Positions 16,581 to 24,468 of a DNA stretch of 53,856 bases are shown piece by piece. Positions within the stretch are counted from its first letter, which is position 1. Each line of letters begins with the position of its first letter. This DNA is from Bacillus_I endophytica_A (lineage in GTDB: Bacteria; Bacillota; Bacilli; Bacillales; Bacillaceae_H), in contig NZ_JALAMS010000022.1 of the NCBI RefSeq assembly GCF_026790145.1, positions 1 through 53,856 of the forward strand. The letters are read 5' to 3'. The notes under the pieces are model-generated. The model ran no database searches and was not told the origin of the DNA. It worked only from the letters and a program-made list of their open reading frames with translations. The translations under genes were made by a program, and so were the position numbers.

Positions 16581-19058
16581 TTATGCTTGTTTTTGGGCTT
16601 TAGAATGAACAGGGATCGATGACCATTTTGGAATGTTATGCTGAATCTTTGTCACAACAACCGTCATGTCATCATCAATCACTCCTGCTTTTGTTCTAAT
16701 CACTTCTTCCATGATAATGTCCGCTACCTCTTGTGGATGATCTGTTTCAATCTCGCTAATCTTGCGTTTCATCCACATTTCGTAATTTTCAACGTGGCGA
16801 GGTCCTTCAAATACCCCGTCACTCATCATAATAAGCAAATCTCCAGCCTTTAATTTCTCACTTACAACATCAACTTCAAATTCGTCAATAATTCCAATTG
16901 GTAGATTATTAGCTTGTATTTTAATAATTTTGTTCCCGCGCTTGATAAAACTTGGAATTGAACCAATCTTAAGGAATTTGGCATTCGCATCTTGTAAATC
17001 TACCATAGCAAGATCAAGCGTTGAGTACATCTCCTCATTTGTTCTTAATGCCAAAATAGAATTCACAGATTTAATGGCCATTTTTTCTTCAATACCTGTT
17101 TTGAGAATTTGTTTTAAAAGCTGAAGCGTATCTGTACTTTCACAATGTGCACGCTCTCCATTTCCCATTCCATCGCTAATTGCAATAGCGTGTTTATTGC
17201 GACTAAGTTCAATGATGGAATAACTATCCCCAGAAATAAATCCACCGCCTTTTGCCGCATGAGCTACCCCTGTTTCTACAACATAAGCTTGTGCAGAACA
17301 GAAAGAAGCATGACAATATCCTTGAGGGTATGGAGCACATTTTTCCTCTTTTACAATTACAGTTTCATTTAAAATATCTGAAAGGAGCGGCGCAATAAGT
17401 TTTTCACATTCCCCCCGTCCTTCACAATAAGGAACCCACATTTCAATATCAACATTTCCTTGTTCAAGGTTATAGATTTCAATCTGATTCACTTCTATCC
17501 CAAACCCTTTTAAAGCCTCAACAATCTGCTCCTCTTGAACATAAAGGTGCTGACGCTCTTTTTGAATCTCATCAGCAAAATCCTTCATTACTTGAGAAAC
17601 ACCTGAGAGCTGCTCTGCCACAATTTTGCGACTTTCAATAATTTGTTGCTTGAGCTGCTTGTTCGCATAGAAATAGGTGAGTTCCTTTTCCATTGTCTCA
17701 ATCATTTTTTTCGATTTCACACAATGCTTGTCCCATTCACGATTCAAGCGTTGATTTGTTTTCATCGTTCCATTCTCAACTTCTTGCATAATCTCTGTCA
17801 TATAATCATATGTTGTATCAAGCTGTGCTCCCCAGCACTGCTCTTTCTTAAAACATAATTGACACGTTTTTTCTGTCACATTACTTAAAAAGTAGTCAAC
17901 TTCCTTTTCTTCATTCTGCTCGTTATCATAAAATGTATTTTTAGAAAAACTAGAAGACAAGGCTTCAAATACATTTGAGAACTGTTCAACACGATTAGCT
18001 GTTACATCACGTACTTTTCGCAAATATTGCTGTTGCTCATTGCTGTGTTCAGCTGTTCCAGGAACAAGTTTGCTAATTTTGCCGATTATCCCTTTTGGTG
18101 TCAGTAAAAATAAGCCAACAGCAACAAGGGATTCGTATAAGTTGAGTGAAAGAATCTCATCTGGCTTGCTGTACAAGCTAATAAGCAATGTCCCAACGAT
18201 AAGACCTAACGATACGCCAAGTTTCTTCCCGTCCTTTAATAACCCCCCTAGAAGACCTGAAAAAGCAAGCAAACTCATTTCATACAAACTTGAGACATTT
18301 GCGAGACTTAGAATTAAACCTGTCACAACCCCAACTGTTGAGCCAACAGTTGCTCCTGCTACAAAAGCAAAAACAATAACCAAGTAACGAGATAAAATAT
18401 GTTCAACGGAAAGCCCATAAATTTCCCATCCAATTGTTCCTGTCATAACAGAAGCAAGAAGGATGATTAAACAAATTACTTCTTCTATCTTTAAAGCATG
18501 TGGATTAATCTTTTGTGAGATAAGCGGAATACTTTGAAGGAAAATCATTGTTAAAATAAAGCTTAAGCCTGACTCTACAACTGCAAGTGTAACGTCATAT
18601 ACTGTAAGCGTCCAAGCTGATGTGTAAGAAAGAGAGAGGTTCACAATAAGCATTGTCACAAAAACGATAAGCGGTAGTTTTCGCGCAGGTTCAACTGAGA
18701 GAAATCCACTTACTTTGTATAAAATGAGGAAGGCAAAAACGCATAACAGGACAAAGGCACCTTTCTCAACGGAAATGGTAAATGCCCCACCCAGAACGGC
18801 TAAAGCACTTACCCCGAGCTTCTCTTTCTTCATAACATAAACCGCTGCTACAAACGGAAGAGCAAACGGCATAATCTCCATAAGAATAAGAGCTCGTCCT
18901 AATAAAAATCCGGTAATCAGGATGAGTAAACCACTTTGAAACAGCAGATTCTCCAACTTAAGCTGAAGACCTAGGAAAAATTTTGACGTCTCCTTCTTTG
19001 TTCGATCTGCTACTAAATTCGGGATTGGACTGGCATAGTTTCTTTCTGTCTTCTCCAC
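16581..19058 (-). CDS. spoIIE: Stage II sporulation protein E (PP2C phosphatase)
   Basis: Dephosphorylates SpoIIAA in the forespore to release sigma-F, and acts with FtsZ at the polar septum. The protein (825 aa from GTG 19058) has a hydrophobic N-terminal third with about ten TM segments, a central FtsZ-linked region with Cys-rich CQLCFKKEQCWG, and a C-terminal PP2C domain with ISDGMGNGERAH and MMSDGVFEG metal-binding aspartates. GTG 19058 is chosen because AGGTGGTG lies 6 bases upstream and it aligns with B. subtilis; a GTG 4 codons earlier is possible. The promoter is of the Spo0A-activated type. Confidence 0.97.
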   Translation of the reverse strand: MEKTERNYASPIPNLVADRTKKETSKFFLGLQLKLENLLFQSGLLILITGFLLGRALILMEIMPFALPFVAAVYVMKKEKLGVSALAVLGGAFTISVEKGAFVLLCVFAFLILYKVSGFLSVEPARKLPLIVFVTMLIVNLSLSYTSAWTLTVYDVTLAVVESGLSFILTMIFLQSIPLISQKINPHALKIEEVICLIILLASVMTGTIGWEIYGLSVEHILSRYLVIVFAFVAGATVGSTVGVVTGLILSLANVSSLYEMSLLAFSGLLGGLLKDGKKLGVSLGLIVGTLLISLYSKPDEILSLNLYESLVAVGLFLLTPKGIIGKISKLVPGTAEHSNEQQQYLRKVRDVTANRVEQFSNVFEALSSSFSKNTFYDNEQNEEKEVDYFLSNVTEKTCQLCFKKEQCWGAQLDTTYDYMTEIMQEVENGTMKTNQRLNREWDKHCVKSKKMIETMEKELTYFYANKQLKQQIIESRKIVAEQLSGVSQVMKDFADEIQKERQHLYVQEEQIVEALKGFGIEVNQIEIYNLEQGNVDIEMWVPYCEGRGECEKLIAPLLSDILNETVIVKEEKCAPYPQGYCHASFCSAQAYVVETGVAHAAKGGGFISGDSYSIIELSRNKHAIAISDGMGNGERAHCESTDTLQLLKQILKTGIEEKMAIKSVNSILALRTNEEMYSTLDLAMVDLQDANAKFLKIGSIPSFIKRGNKIIKIQANNLPIGIIDEFEVDVVSEKLKAGDLLIMMSDGVFEGPRHVENYEMWMKRKISEIETDHPQEVADIIMEEVIRTKAGVIDDDMTVVVTKIQHNIPKWSSIPVHSKAQKQA

Positions 19059-19093
19059 TTCGTTCACCACCTGTATAGAAATACTTAGTGCTC

Positions 19094-19168
19094 ATTATAC
19101 AGAGGACAACTTCTTTTTTTTGTCAAAAGAAGGGATTGTTTAAAAAAATCGTTCGACTCTTTTCTACT
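19094..19168 (-). promoter_or_regulatory. spoIIE promoter: 21-bp spacing and Spo0A boxes
   Basis: Minus strand: TTGACA (19121-19126) and TATAAT (19094-19099) are both perfect but 21 bp apart, the hallmark of Spo0A-activated sigma-A promoters such as spoIIE and spoIIG in B. subtilis. Upstream are AGTCGAA (19152-19158) and AGTAGAA (19162-19168), 0A-box-like (consensus TGTCGAA) and exactly 10 bp apart. Confidence 0.88.
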
Positions 19169-19276
19169 GAACTTTCAAAAACTATACAAAATGTTAGACT
19201 CTTCTCTATTAAGCTCTAAGATAAATGGCGTAACTCGTTATAAAAGTGGTTTATTTCTCTTTATGTACAAAATGTA

Positions 19277-19305
19277 TTGACACTTCTCTATAGTCATAGT
19301 ATGAT
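19277..19305 (+). promoter_or_regulatory. tRNA-Met promoter
   Basis: TTGACA (19277-19282), 17 bp, TATGAT (19300-19305). It places the start about 10 bases before the mature tRNA. It points away from spoIIE. Confidence 0.88.
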
Positions 19306-19322
19306 TTAATTTGTCTTTAATT

Positions 19323-19396
19323 GGCGGTGTAGCTCAGCTGGCTAGAGCGTACGGTTCATACCCGTGAGGTCGGGGGTTCGATCCCCTCCGCCGCTA
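19323..19396 (+). tRNA. tRNA-Met(CAT), elongator type
   Basis: The cloverleaf folds cleanly: acceptor GGCGGTG with CGCCGCT, anticodon stem TACGG/CCGTG around loop TTCATAC (anticodon CAT), T-loop GGTTCGATCC. The anticodon stem lacks the three G-C pairs of initiator tRNA and the first pair is G-U, so it is an elongator. CCA is not encoded. A tRNA-Met lies at this place (trnSL-Met1) in B. subtilis; the neighbouring tRNA-Glu there is absent here. A lysidine-modified tRNA-Ile is less likely. Confidence 0.95.
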
Positions 19397-19404
19397 TTTC
19401 TACA

Positions 19405-19444
19405 AAAACCCCTTCGTACATTTGTCGTACGAAGGGGTTTTTTC
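19405..19444 (+). terminator. Terminator after tRNA-Met
   Basis: Stem AACCCCTTCGTAC with its complement, 7-base loop, then seven Ts. It closes the single-tRNA unit. Confidence 0.92.
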
Positions 19445-19690
19445 GTTTTTCCGCTTTTTCTGCATTCCTTTAATACTACTATGTCTCCTAACATTTCAAT
19501 TTTCTCATTTTCCAAAAATAAAATTCTTACTTTATTTCTTATATCGAAATAAAACTTTACTTCTTAAAAACCCCATTAATTAAAAGATATAAATATAAAA
19601 TAAACTTTTCTAAAATATTAAATCGATTATTAATTTATTAAATCCATGGATTAGCGACACGTTTTGATAATTGTCAGTCTCCTCACTAAA
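19445..19690. other. AT-rich gene-free stretch before bioB
   Basis: No credible coding frame or RNA fold. From about 19550 to 19650 it is almost pure A/T, richer than other spacers nearby. It marks the left junction of the bioB insertion relative to B. subtilis. TTGATA (19664-19669) and TTGTCA (19671-19676) are possible -35 boxes for bioB; no clean -10 stands out. Confidence 0.6.
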
Positions 19691-19719
19691 TGTTAACCTT
19701 TATTATTATAAAGTTAACA
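19691..19719 (+). promoter_or_regulatory. BirA-type biotin operator
   Basis: Inverted repeat TGTTAAC (19691-19697), 15 bp, GTTAACA (19713-19719), matching the Bacillus BirA operator form TTGTTAACC-N-GGTTAACAA. It lies 24 bp before the bioB start codon. Biotinyl-AMP-loaded BirA would repress bioB here. Confidence 0.85.
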
Positions 19720-19743
19720 CTTAGTAGAAATGGAGTGAAAGTT

Positions 19744-20724
19744 ATGTCAAAATGGACTAATTTAGCTAGAAAAGTATTAGAAGGTGAACTACTAGAAAAG
19801 AAAGAGGCACTAGAAATTCTTGAAGCTCCTAATGATGAAGTTCTCTCAATCATGGATGCTGCTTATACTATTCGCTCTCATTATTTTGGGAACAAAGTAA
19901 AGCTCAATATGATTATTAATGCCAAAAGCGGGCTCTGTCCTGAAAATTGTGGATACTGCTCACAGTCTATTGTGTCAAACGCTCCTATTGAGAAATACCC
20001 TATGCTAGACAAGGAAACAATTATAGCAGGAGCACAGGAAGCTATAAAACGTCAAGCAGGGACCTACTGTATTGTGGCAAGTGGTAGAGCCCCTTCAAAA
20101 CGAGACGTGGAGGAAGTTGCTAGGGCTGTGGAAGAAATTACAAAGACAACCTCTCTAAAAATTTGTGCATGTTTAGGATTTCTTAATGAAGAAAAAGCAC
20201 AAAGACTACAGCAAGCTGGTGTTCATCGTTATAATCACAATCTCAATACCCATCGAGATAACCACTCTTCCATTGTATCTACTCATACATATGAAGATAG
20301 AGTAAATACAGTGAACGAAGTGAAGAAATCAGGGATTTCTCCTTGCTCAGGCTGTATTTTTGGGATGGGTGAAACAAATGAACAAATCTATGAGATTGCT
20401 GTTTCACTGAGAAATCTTGATGTTGATTCAATTCCTGTTAATTTTCTTCATGCAATCAAAGGTACTCCGTTACAGGACCAAAAACCGCTAGAACCATTAG
20501 CATGCTTAAAAATCCTTGCTCTCGTGAGATTTATCAATCCAAGCAAAGAGATTCGTATTTCAGGTGGTCGTGAAGTAAACCTTCGCTCTCTTCAGCCTCT
20601 AGGGCTCTATGCAGCTAATTCTATTTTTGTTGGTGATTATTTAACAACAGATGGACAAGAGGCAGAATATGACCATAAAATGATTGAAGATTTGGGATTT
20701 GAAATCGAGGAATGTGCACTATAA
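19744..20724 (+). CDS. bioB: Biotin synthase
   Basis: Radical-SAM enzyme inserting sulfur into dethiobiotin. The 326-aa protein has the SAM cluster motif CPENCGYC (C65, C69, C72), further [2Fe-2S] cysteines in TYCIVASGR, KICACLG and SPCSGC, and the arginine in ISGGREVNL. ATG 19744 follows GGAGTG by 6 bases; the frame is open further up but runs through the operator. It is alone and on the plus strand, inserted between tRNA-Met and yabR where B. subtilis has no gene. No other bio gene is in the window, so it either completes a bio operon elsewhere or uses imported dethiobiotin (inference). Confidence 0.97.
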   Translation: MSKWTNLARKVLEGELLEKKEALEILEAPNDEVLSIMDAAYTIRSHYFGNKVKLNMIINAKSGLCPENCGYCSQSIVSNAPIEKYPMLDKETIIAGAQEAIKRQAGTYCIVASGRAPSKRDVEEVARAVEEITKTTSLKICACLGFLNEEKAQRLQQAGVHRYNHNLNTHRDNHSSIVSTHTYEDRVNTVNEVKKSGISPCSGCIFGMGETNEQIYEIAVSLRNLDVDSIPVNFLHAIKGTPLQDQKPLEPLACLKILALVRFINPSKEIRISGGREVNLRSLQPLGLYAANSIFVGDYLTTDGQEAEYDHKMIEDLGFEIEECAL

Positions 20725-20727
20725 AAA

Positions 20728-20756
20728 AAGAGCAGCCTAATCATTAGGCTGCTCTT
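20728..20756 (-). terminator. Terminator after yabR, shared with bioB end
   Basis: A 14-bp perfect stem (AAGAGCAGCCTAAT and complement). On the minus strand it is followed by seven Ts, so it terminates yabR; on the plus strand the tail is ATGCG with no T run, so it would be a poor stop for bioB. Confidence 0.85.
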
Positions 20757-20823
20757 ATGCGTATCTATAAAAGATGAGCATTATTACTCACAGTAGTTCA
20801 TTTATCGCTTCATCAGCAGCAAG

Positions 20824-21225
20824 TTAACCTCTTCTCGCTCCACGACCGCCACGTTTTGACTCTGTGTTACGTTTTAGGGAAGCAAGACGATCTTCACTAT
20901 CCTTTAAAAAACGCGACATTTTTTGCTCAAAGTTCTCTGTATTTGGACGATTGTTAGGACGTTCTTGACGCTTTCTTGGTGGACGATATGAATCTTTTGC
21001 TTTCTTAATTGATAAGCCGATCTTTCCATCTTTCTCGATATTGATGACCTTTACTTCTACTTGATCACCAACTTGAAGATGTTCGCGAATGTCTTTTACA
21101 TAGTTGTCAGCTACTTCACTAATGTGAACAAGTCCAGTTGTACCTTCTGAAAGCTCAACAAACGCTCCGAAATGTGTAATACCTGTTACTTTACCTTGTA
21201 ACTTGCTGCCTACTTCGATTGACAT
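20824..21225 (-). CDS. yabR: S1-domain RNA-binding protein YabR
   Basis: The 133-aa protein has one S1 domain (about 4-73, GKVTGITHFGAFVELSEGTTGLVHISE) and a basic tail rich in Arg, Lys and Gly that ends GGRGARRG, suitable for RNA or ribosome binding. The substrate is unknown. ATG after AAGGAGGAGC. It has its own consensus promoter and a terminator, so it is probably monocistronic and well expressed. Confidence 0.94.
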   Translation of the reverse strand: MSIEVGSKLQGKVTGITHFGAFVELSEGTTGLVHISEVADNYVKDIREHLQVGDQVEVKVINIEKDGKIGLSIKKAKDSYRPPRKRQERPNNRPNTENFEQKMSRFLKDSEDRLASLKRNTESKRGGRGARRG

Positions 21226-21272
21226 AAAAAAAATGCTCCTCCTTAAAATGTAAAAAAGTCAATTTATTATAT

Positions 21273-21302
21273 ATTATACAAAACTAAATTTCACGCTGTC
21301 AA
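21273..21302 (-). promoter_or_regulatory. yabR sigma-A promoter
   Basis: TTGACA (21297-21302), 18 bp, TATAAT (21273-21278) on the minus strand, between divIC and yabR. Both hexamers are perfect. Confidence 0.87.
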
Positions 21303-21318
21303 CGCACATAAGGTGCCG

Positions 21319-21693
21319 TTAATCTTTTACATTGAAAATAATTTGTCCATCTTCAGTTAAGAAATAATCTTTTCCCGCTAACTTCTTTATATAATCATCG
21401 TCGTTCAACTGCTTAATCTCTGTATTGAGGCTTTTCTCTTTCTTCTCAAGCTTCGTTAATTCTTCTGTTAACTGCTTATGTTCTGCTTTCTTCTCTTCAA
21501 TGGCTGACTGCTGGGAAAAAAGCTTTACAGTAATAAAGATACTAAAGATGAGAGCAAAGATGCCAAAAACAGTGAGACGCCTAATAAGTCCAACGCGGCG
21601 ACGACTTTTGGAATCCAGTTGTTTTTGTTGGGTTTCCACATGGCTTGAAGGTAGCGAGGTTACATTTTTACTTTTTCTTACTCCCACGTTCAC
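21319..21693 (-). CDS. divIC: Cell-division protein DivIC (FtsB-like)
   Basis: Bitopic divisome protein that partners DivIB and FtsL. The 124-aa protein has a basic cytoplasmic N-terminus, one TM segment (about 39-59), a Lys/Glu-rich extracellular coiled coil (about 63-100) and the C-terminal segment YFLTEDGQIIFNVKD typical of the family. GTG start overlaps the yabQ stop by one base; a second GTG two codons on has better spacing from GGAGG and is equally possible. It is the vegetative gene at the end of the yabP-yabQ sporulation pair. Confidence 0.94.
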   Translation of the reverse strand: MNVGVRKSKNVTSLPSSHVETQQKQLDSKSRRRVGLIRRLTVFGIFALIFSIFITVKLFSQQSAIEEKKAEHKQLTEELTKLEKKEKSLNTEIKQLNDDDYIKKLAGKDYFLTEDGQIIFNVKD

Positions 21694-22316
21694 TACTCCT
21701 CCTTTTTCCGTTTCCAGAACAGCAAGTACTGTTTAAGCCCAATTGTTATATTCTTGATTTTTACGGAAAATCCTTTTAAAGATTGAAAAAAACGGTAACA
21801 AAATTGTTGGACTGAAGTCGGCAACATTCTCCAAATGATTCTGAGAAGCCAAGCTATGGGGAATAAGAAAATCTTCAACACAGTAAGTGTTACAGTGAAA
21901 AGAAGATTACCTACATAAAGTACGATGGCAATAAGAGCCTGGATAATGAACCATATTGGTTTAACAACAAGTCCTTTTATAAGTCGAACGACAAATAAGT
22001 ATAGAGAAACGACGGCTCGTACAAGAAAGGTTAACAGCGATTGATACGGTTTCTTAAATAAGCTTTGATATGCGGAAAAACCACATAAAAGGGCAAGAAA
22101 AATATAGAACCGTAGCTCCCCTTCATTTACAACGAACAATACATAGAAGATAAGAACGGCTTGCAGAAGCCAAAATACAATATCATGGCAAAATACAATC
22201 CAGCGAGAAACTAACTGTCGATTAAAGAAAAAACGATACGTATCAATGGCAGCCCCAAGGTATGATCCTGTGAGCGCCATTGCTACCATCGTATAAAACT
22301 GAACATTTAGGGTCAT
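21693..22316 (-). CDS. yabQ: Spore cortex biosynthesis membrane protein YabQ
   Basis: The 207-aa protein is strongly hydrophobic, with about five predicted TM segments (roughly 7-25, 40-62, 66-84, 88-110 and 115-150), and a basic C-terminus. In B. subtilis YabQ is a mother-cell protein of the forespore outer membrane required for cortex formation; the molecular role is unknown. It overlaps yabP by 4 bases (ATGA) and is coupled to it. Confidence 0.92.
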   Translation of the reverse strand: MTLNVQFYTMVAMALTGSYLGAAIDTYRFFFNRQLVSRWIVFCHDIVFWLLQAVLIFYVLFVVNEGELRFYIFLALLCGFSAYQSLFKKPYQSLLTFLVRAVVSLYLFVVRLIKGLVVKPIWFIIQALIAIVLYVGNLLFTVTLTVLKIFLFPIAWLLRIIWRMLPTSVQQFCYRFFQSLKGFSVKIKNITIGLKQYLLFWKRKKEE

Positions 22317-22621
22317 CGGAACAGCTTGCTAAAGAATCCTTTAGCTTTCTCCGACTGATTTGCCTCTAGATACACTATATCAAAAATTTTACCTTTAATC
22401 GATACGATTCCCTTATCTACATCTAAGTTCTTCATTTGTAAATTTTGTCCTCTTATTGAAAGGAAACCCATTACCGTCTCAAGCAAGAATTCTTCTGTAT
22501 CAAAACTCTCCACTTGCTTTACACCTGTAATATCAAGAAGTCTACGCCCTTTCATCACTATATCGTGGTTGGGTGCACTTGTATCCTTCGTGCCCCCTGT
22601 CATATCATGATATTGATTCAT
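22313..22621 (-). CDS. yabP: Sporulation protein YabP
   Basis: The 102-aa protein belongs to the YabP/YqfC family: beta-rich, with GRRLLDITGVKQVESFDTEEFLLET (in the first half) and IKGKIFDIVYLE later. Expressed in the mother cell in B. subtilis. No TM segment. ATG after GAGGTGAGGGG. Upstream, CATATACC (22679-22686, minus strand) resembles a sigma-E -10 box, but I see no good -35, so that promoter is tentative. Confidence 0.93.
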   Translation of the reverse strand: MNQYHDMTGGTKDTSAPNHDIVMKGRRLLDITGVKQVESFDTEEFLLETVMGFLSIRGQNLQMKNLDVDKGIVSIKGKIFDIVYLEANQSEKAKGFFSKLFR

Positions 22622-22713
22622 TGTCCCCTCACCTCATCTAATAAATTCATGAGATCCTCACACGAATCTTTTCACATTAGGTATATGAGGTGGAAGGGCT
22701 ATTTAGAACAAGC

Positions 22714-22989
22714 CTACTTTCTTTCTGATGTATACTCTTCTTTTACAATTGTATAAAGAGAAGATGCTTCTTCTTTTTTAGCTGTTTCTTGAAGTGCATT
22801 AATTTTTACCGTCACTTCTTTTGTGCCAAATTTAATCTTTAAAACATCATTCTCTTTTAATTTTGTACTAGCTTTTGCTTCTTGGTCGTTAACAGTGATA
22901 CGACCTTGATCCGCCACTTCTTTTGCCAATGTACGACGTTTTATTAATCTTGATACTTTAAGAAATTTATCAAGTCTCATGTTACTCAC
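22714..22989 (-). CDS. rqcP: RqcP, S4-domain factor of ribosome quality control (YabO)
   Basis: The 91-aa protein is an Hsp15-like S4 domain: MRLDKFLKVSRLIKRRTLAKEVADQGRI is the S4 core. In B. subtilis RqcP works with RqcH on stalled 50S subunits to add alanine tails. A basic stretch and a charged C-terminus follow. ATG after AAAGGTGAG, 8 bases after mazG, its upstream neighbour in the operon. Confidence 0.94.
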   Translation of the reverse strand: MSNMRLDKFLKVSRLIKRRTLAKEVADQGRITVNDQEAKASTKLKENDVLKIKFGTKEVTVKINALQETAKKEEASSLYTIVKEEYTSERK

Positions 22990-22997
22990 CTTTCTAT

Positions 22998-24464
22998 CTA
23001 TAAACCTTTTTTCTTTGCTTCATTCCAGAACTCATCAAGCTGCTCAAGAGAAAAATCTCTAAAGTTCGCCCCTCGTTCTTTTACCCGTTCTTCAATATAA
23101 TTGAACCTATTTATGAATTTTGCATTGCTTTTAGTCAAGGCTACTTCAGGATCAATTTTATAATAGCGAGCCACATTAACAACGGCTGTTAAAATGTCAC
23201 CGAACTCTTTCATCATTTCTTCGGTCACTTCTGTTGATTTTTTAACTTCTTGTTTAAATTCTTCGAGCTCTTCTTGTACTTTATCGTACATTGGAGCAAC
23301 ATCATCCCAGTCAAAGCCCACTTTAGACACTTTTTTCTGGATATGATAAGCCTTTAAGAGTGAAGGCATTGATTGTGGAATTCCGTCTAAAATAGACTCA
23401 CGCTCTTGCTTCTCTTGTTTTTTAATTTCTTCCCAATTTATTAACACATCTTCCACATTATTTGCTTCTTTCTTGCCAAAAACGTGGGGATGGCGACGAA
23501 CCATTTTCGCAGATATACCTTCAATCACATCATCAACCGTAAACATGCCTTCATCTTCTCCAATTTGAGCATGCAGCATTACTTGAAGAAGGATGTCTCC
23601 GAGCTCTTCTACAATATGATCATCGTCCCCATTATCAATTGCTTCAATAAGCTCGTACGCTTCCTCTAACACGTACGATCGTAGTGACTCATGTGTTTGC
23701 TTTTGATCCCACGGACAGCCGTCAGGGCCCCTCAATGTTGCAATAATAGAGCGAAGTGTTGGAAACTGTTTGTACAAAACTTCTTCATCTTTCACAGGAG
23801 GTATGTAAAGCGTTAAAAGATTATCAACCTCTCGAATATGATGATCAAGTTCGTATAACTGCACTTTTTGAACGTTTTCGTTCTGACTTCCTGCTGACCT
23901 TACAATATAAACGGGATACTCGTCAGGAAGTTTCTCCATTAGAACAAGTTTTACATCTGAAGCAACAAATCCATCATAAACTTGAGCAATGATTACATGT
24001 TGTGTAACTTGAATTTCTTCCTTCTTTAGGCTTGTTCCATCAAGAAGTTGAAATCCTTCGATAGGATCTATTTCCACTGCCGTAAATAACGGATCTAAAA
24101 AGCTTTGACCTCCGCTAATTTCAATTTCCACTTCTTTCTCTTTCCCTTTTTGCAAAAGAAGCTGTACAGTCTGTTCCGCAACCATCGGATGGCCTGGTAC
24201 AACGTATAATACATCTTCTTTTTCAGCTTTTTCAATTAAGACATTTGAAATATGTTCATATACTTCCTCAAATGTCTTAAACGCTTCATAACTATCATCG
24301 AAAGATTGGAAAGTAATCCCCTCTGCTTCTAATTGAGAGACGAGTGGATGGTGCTTTGTTCTAATATATCCTTCTTTTGTTCCTTGAAGAATTTTTAATG
24401 TGCCAATTGTCAGTTGATCATAGTCACCTGCACCTAGACCAAGTACTTTAATCTTTTTTGCCAT
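22998..24464 (-). CDS. mazG: YabN: tetrapyrrole methylase-like / MazG fusion
   Basis: A 488-aa two-domain protein. Residues 1-220 resemble SAM-dependent tetrapyrrole methylases (VLGLGAGDYDQLTIGT, VVPGHPMVAEQTV). Residues 235-485 hold the MazG NTP pyrophosphohydrolase, with CPWDQKQTHESLRSYVLEE and two EExxE-type metal sites (EAYELIEA, ELGDILLQV). This is the standard Firmicute architecture. The MazG half likely hydrolyses aberrant or surplus NTPs; the methylase substrate is unknown. It lies between yabM and rqcP with 4- and 8-base gaps. Confidence 0.94.
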   Translation of the reverse strand: MAKKIKVLGLGAGDYDQLTIGTLKILQGTKEGYIRTKHHPLVSQLEAEGITFQSFDDSYEAFKTFEEVYEHISNVLIEKAEKEDVLYVVPGHPMVAEQTVQLLLQKGKEKEVEIEISGGQSFLDPLFTAVEIDPIEGFQLLDGTSLKKEEIQVTQHVIIAQVYDGFVASDVKLVLMEKLPDEYPVYIVRSAGSQNENVQKVQLYELDHHIREVDNLLTLYIPPVKDEEVLYKQFPTLRSIIATLRGPDGCPWDQKQTHESLRSYVLEEAYELIEAIDNGDDDHIVEELGDILLQVMLHAQIGEDEGMFTVDDVIEGISAKMVRRHPHVFGKKEANNVEDVLINWEEIKKQEKQERESILDGIPQSMPSLLKAYHIQKKVSKVGFDWDDVAPMYDKVQEELEEFKQEVKKSTEVTEEMMKEFGDILTAVVNVARYYKIDPEVALTKSNAKFINRFNYIEERVKERGANFRDFSLEQLDEFWNEAKKKGL

Positions 24465-24468
24465 TTTA

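Noticed and set aside
19364..19552. Plus-strand frame starting inside tRNA-Met
   Set aside because: Overlaps the tRNA and its terminator; low-complexity Phe-rich translation.
19690..19743. In-frame upstream extension of bioB by 18 codons
   Set aside because: It runs through the BirA operator, lacks a ribosome binding site and adds residues not found in BioB; ATG 19744 has GGAGTG at 6 bases.
20728..20756. Hairpin as the bioB terminator
   Set aside because: No T run follows on the plus strand; the seven-T tail is on the minus strand, so it belongs to yabR.
22679..22705. Sigma-E promoter before yabP
   Set aside because: CATATACC is a partial -10 only and the -35 (TCTAAAT) is poor; mentioned under yabP but not called.
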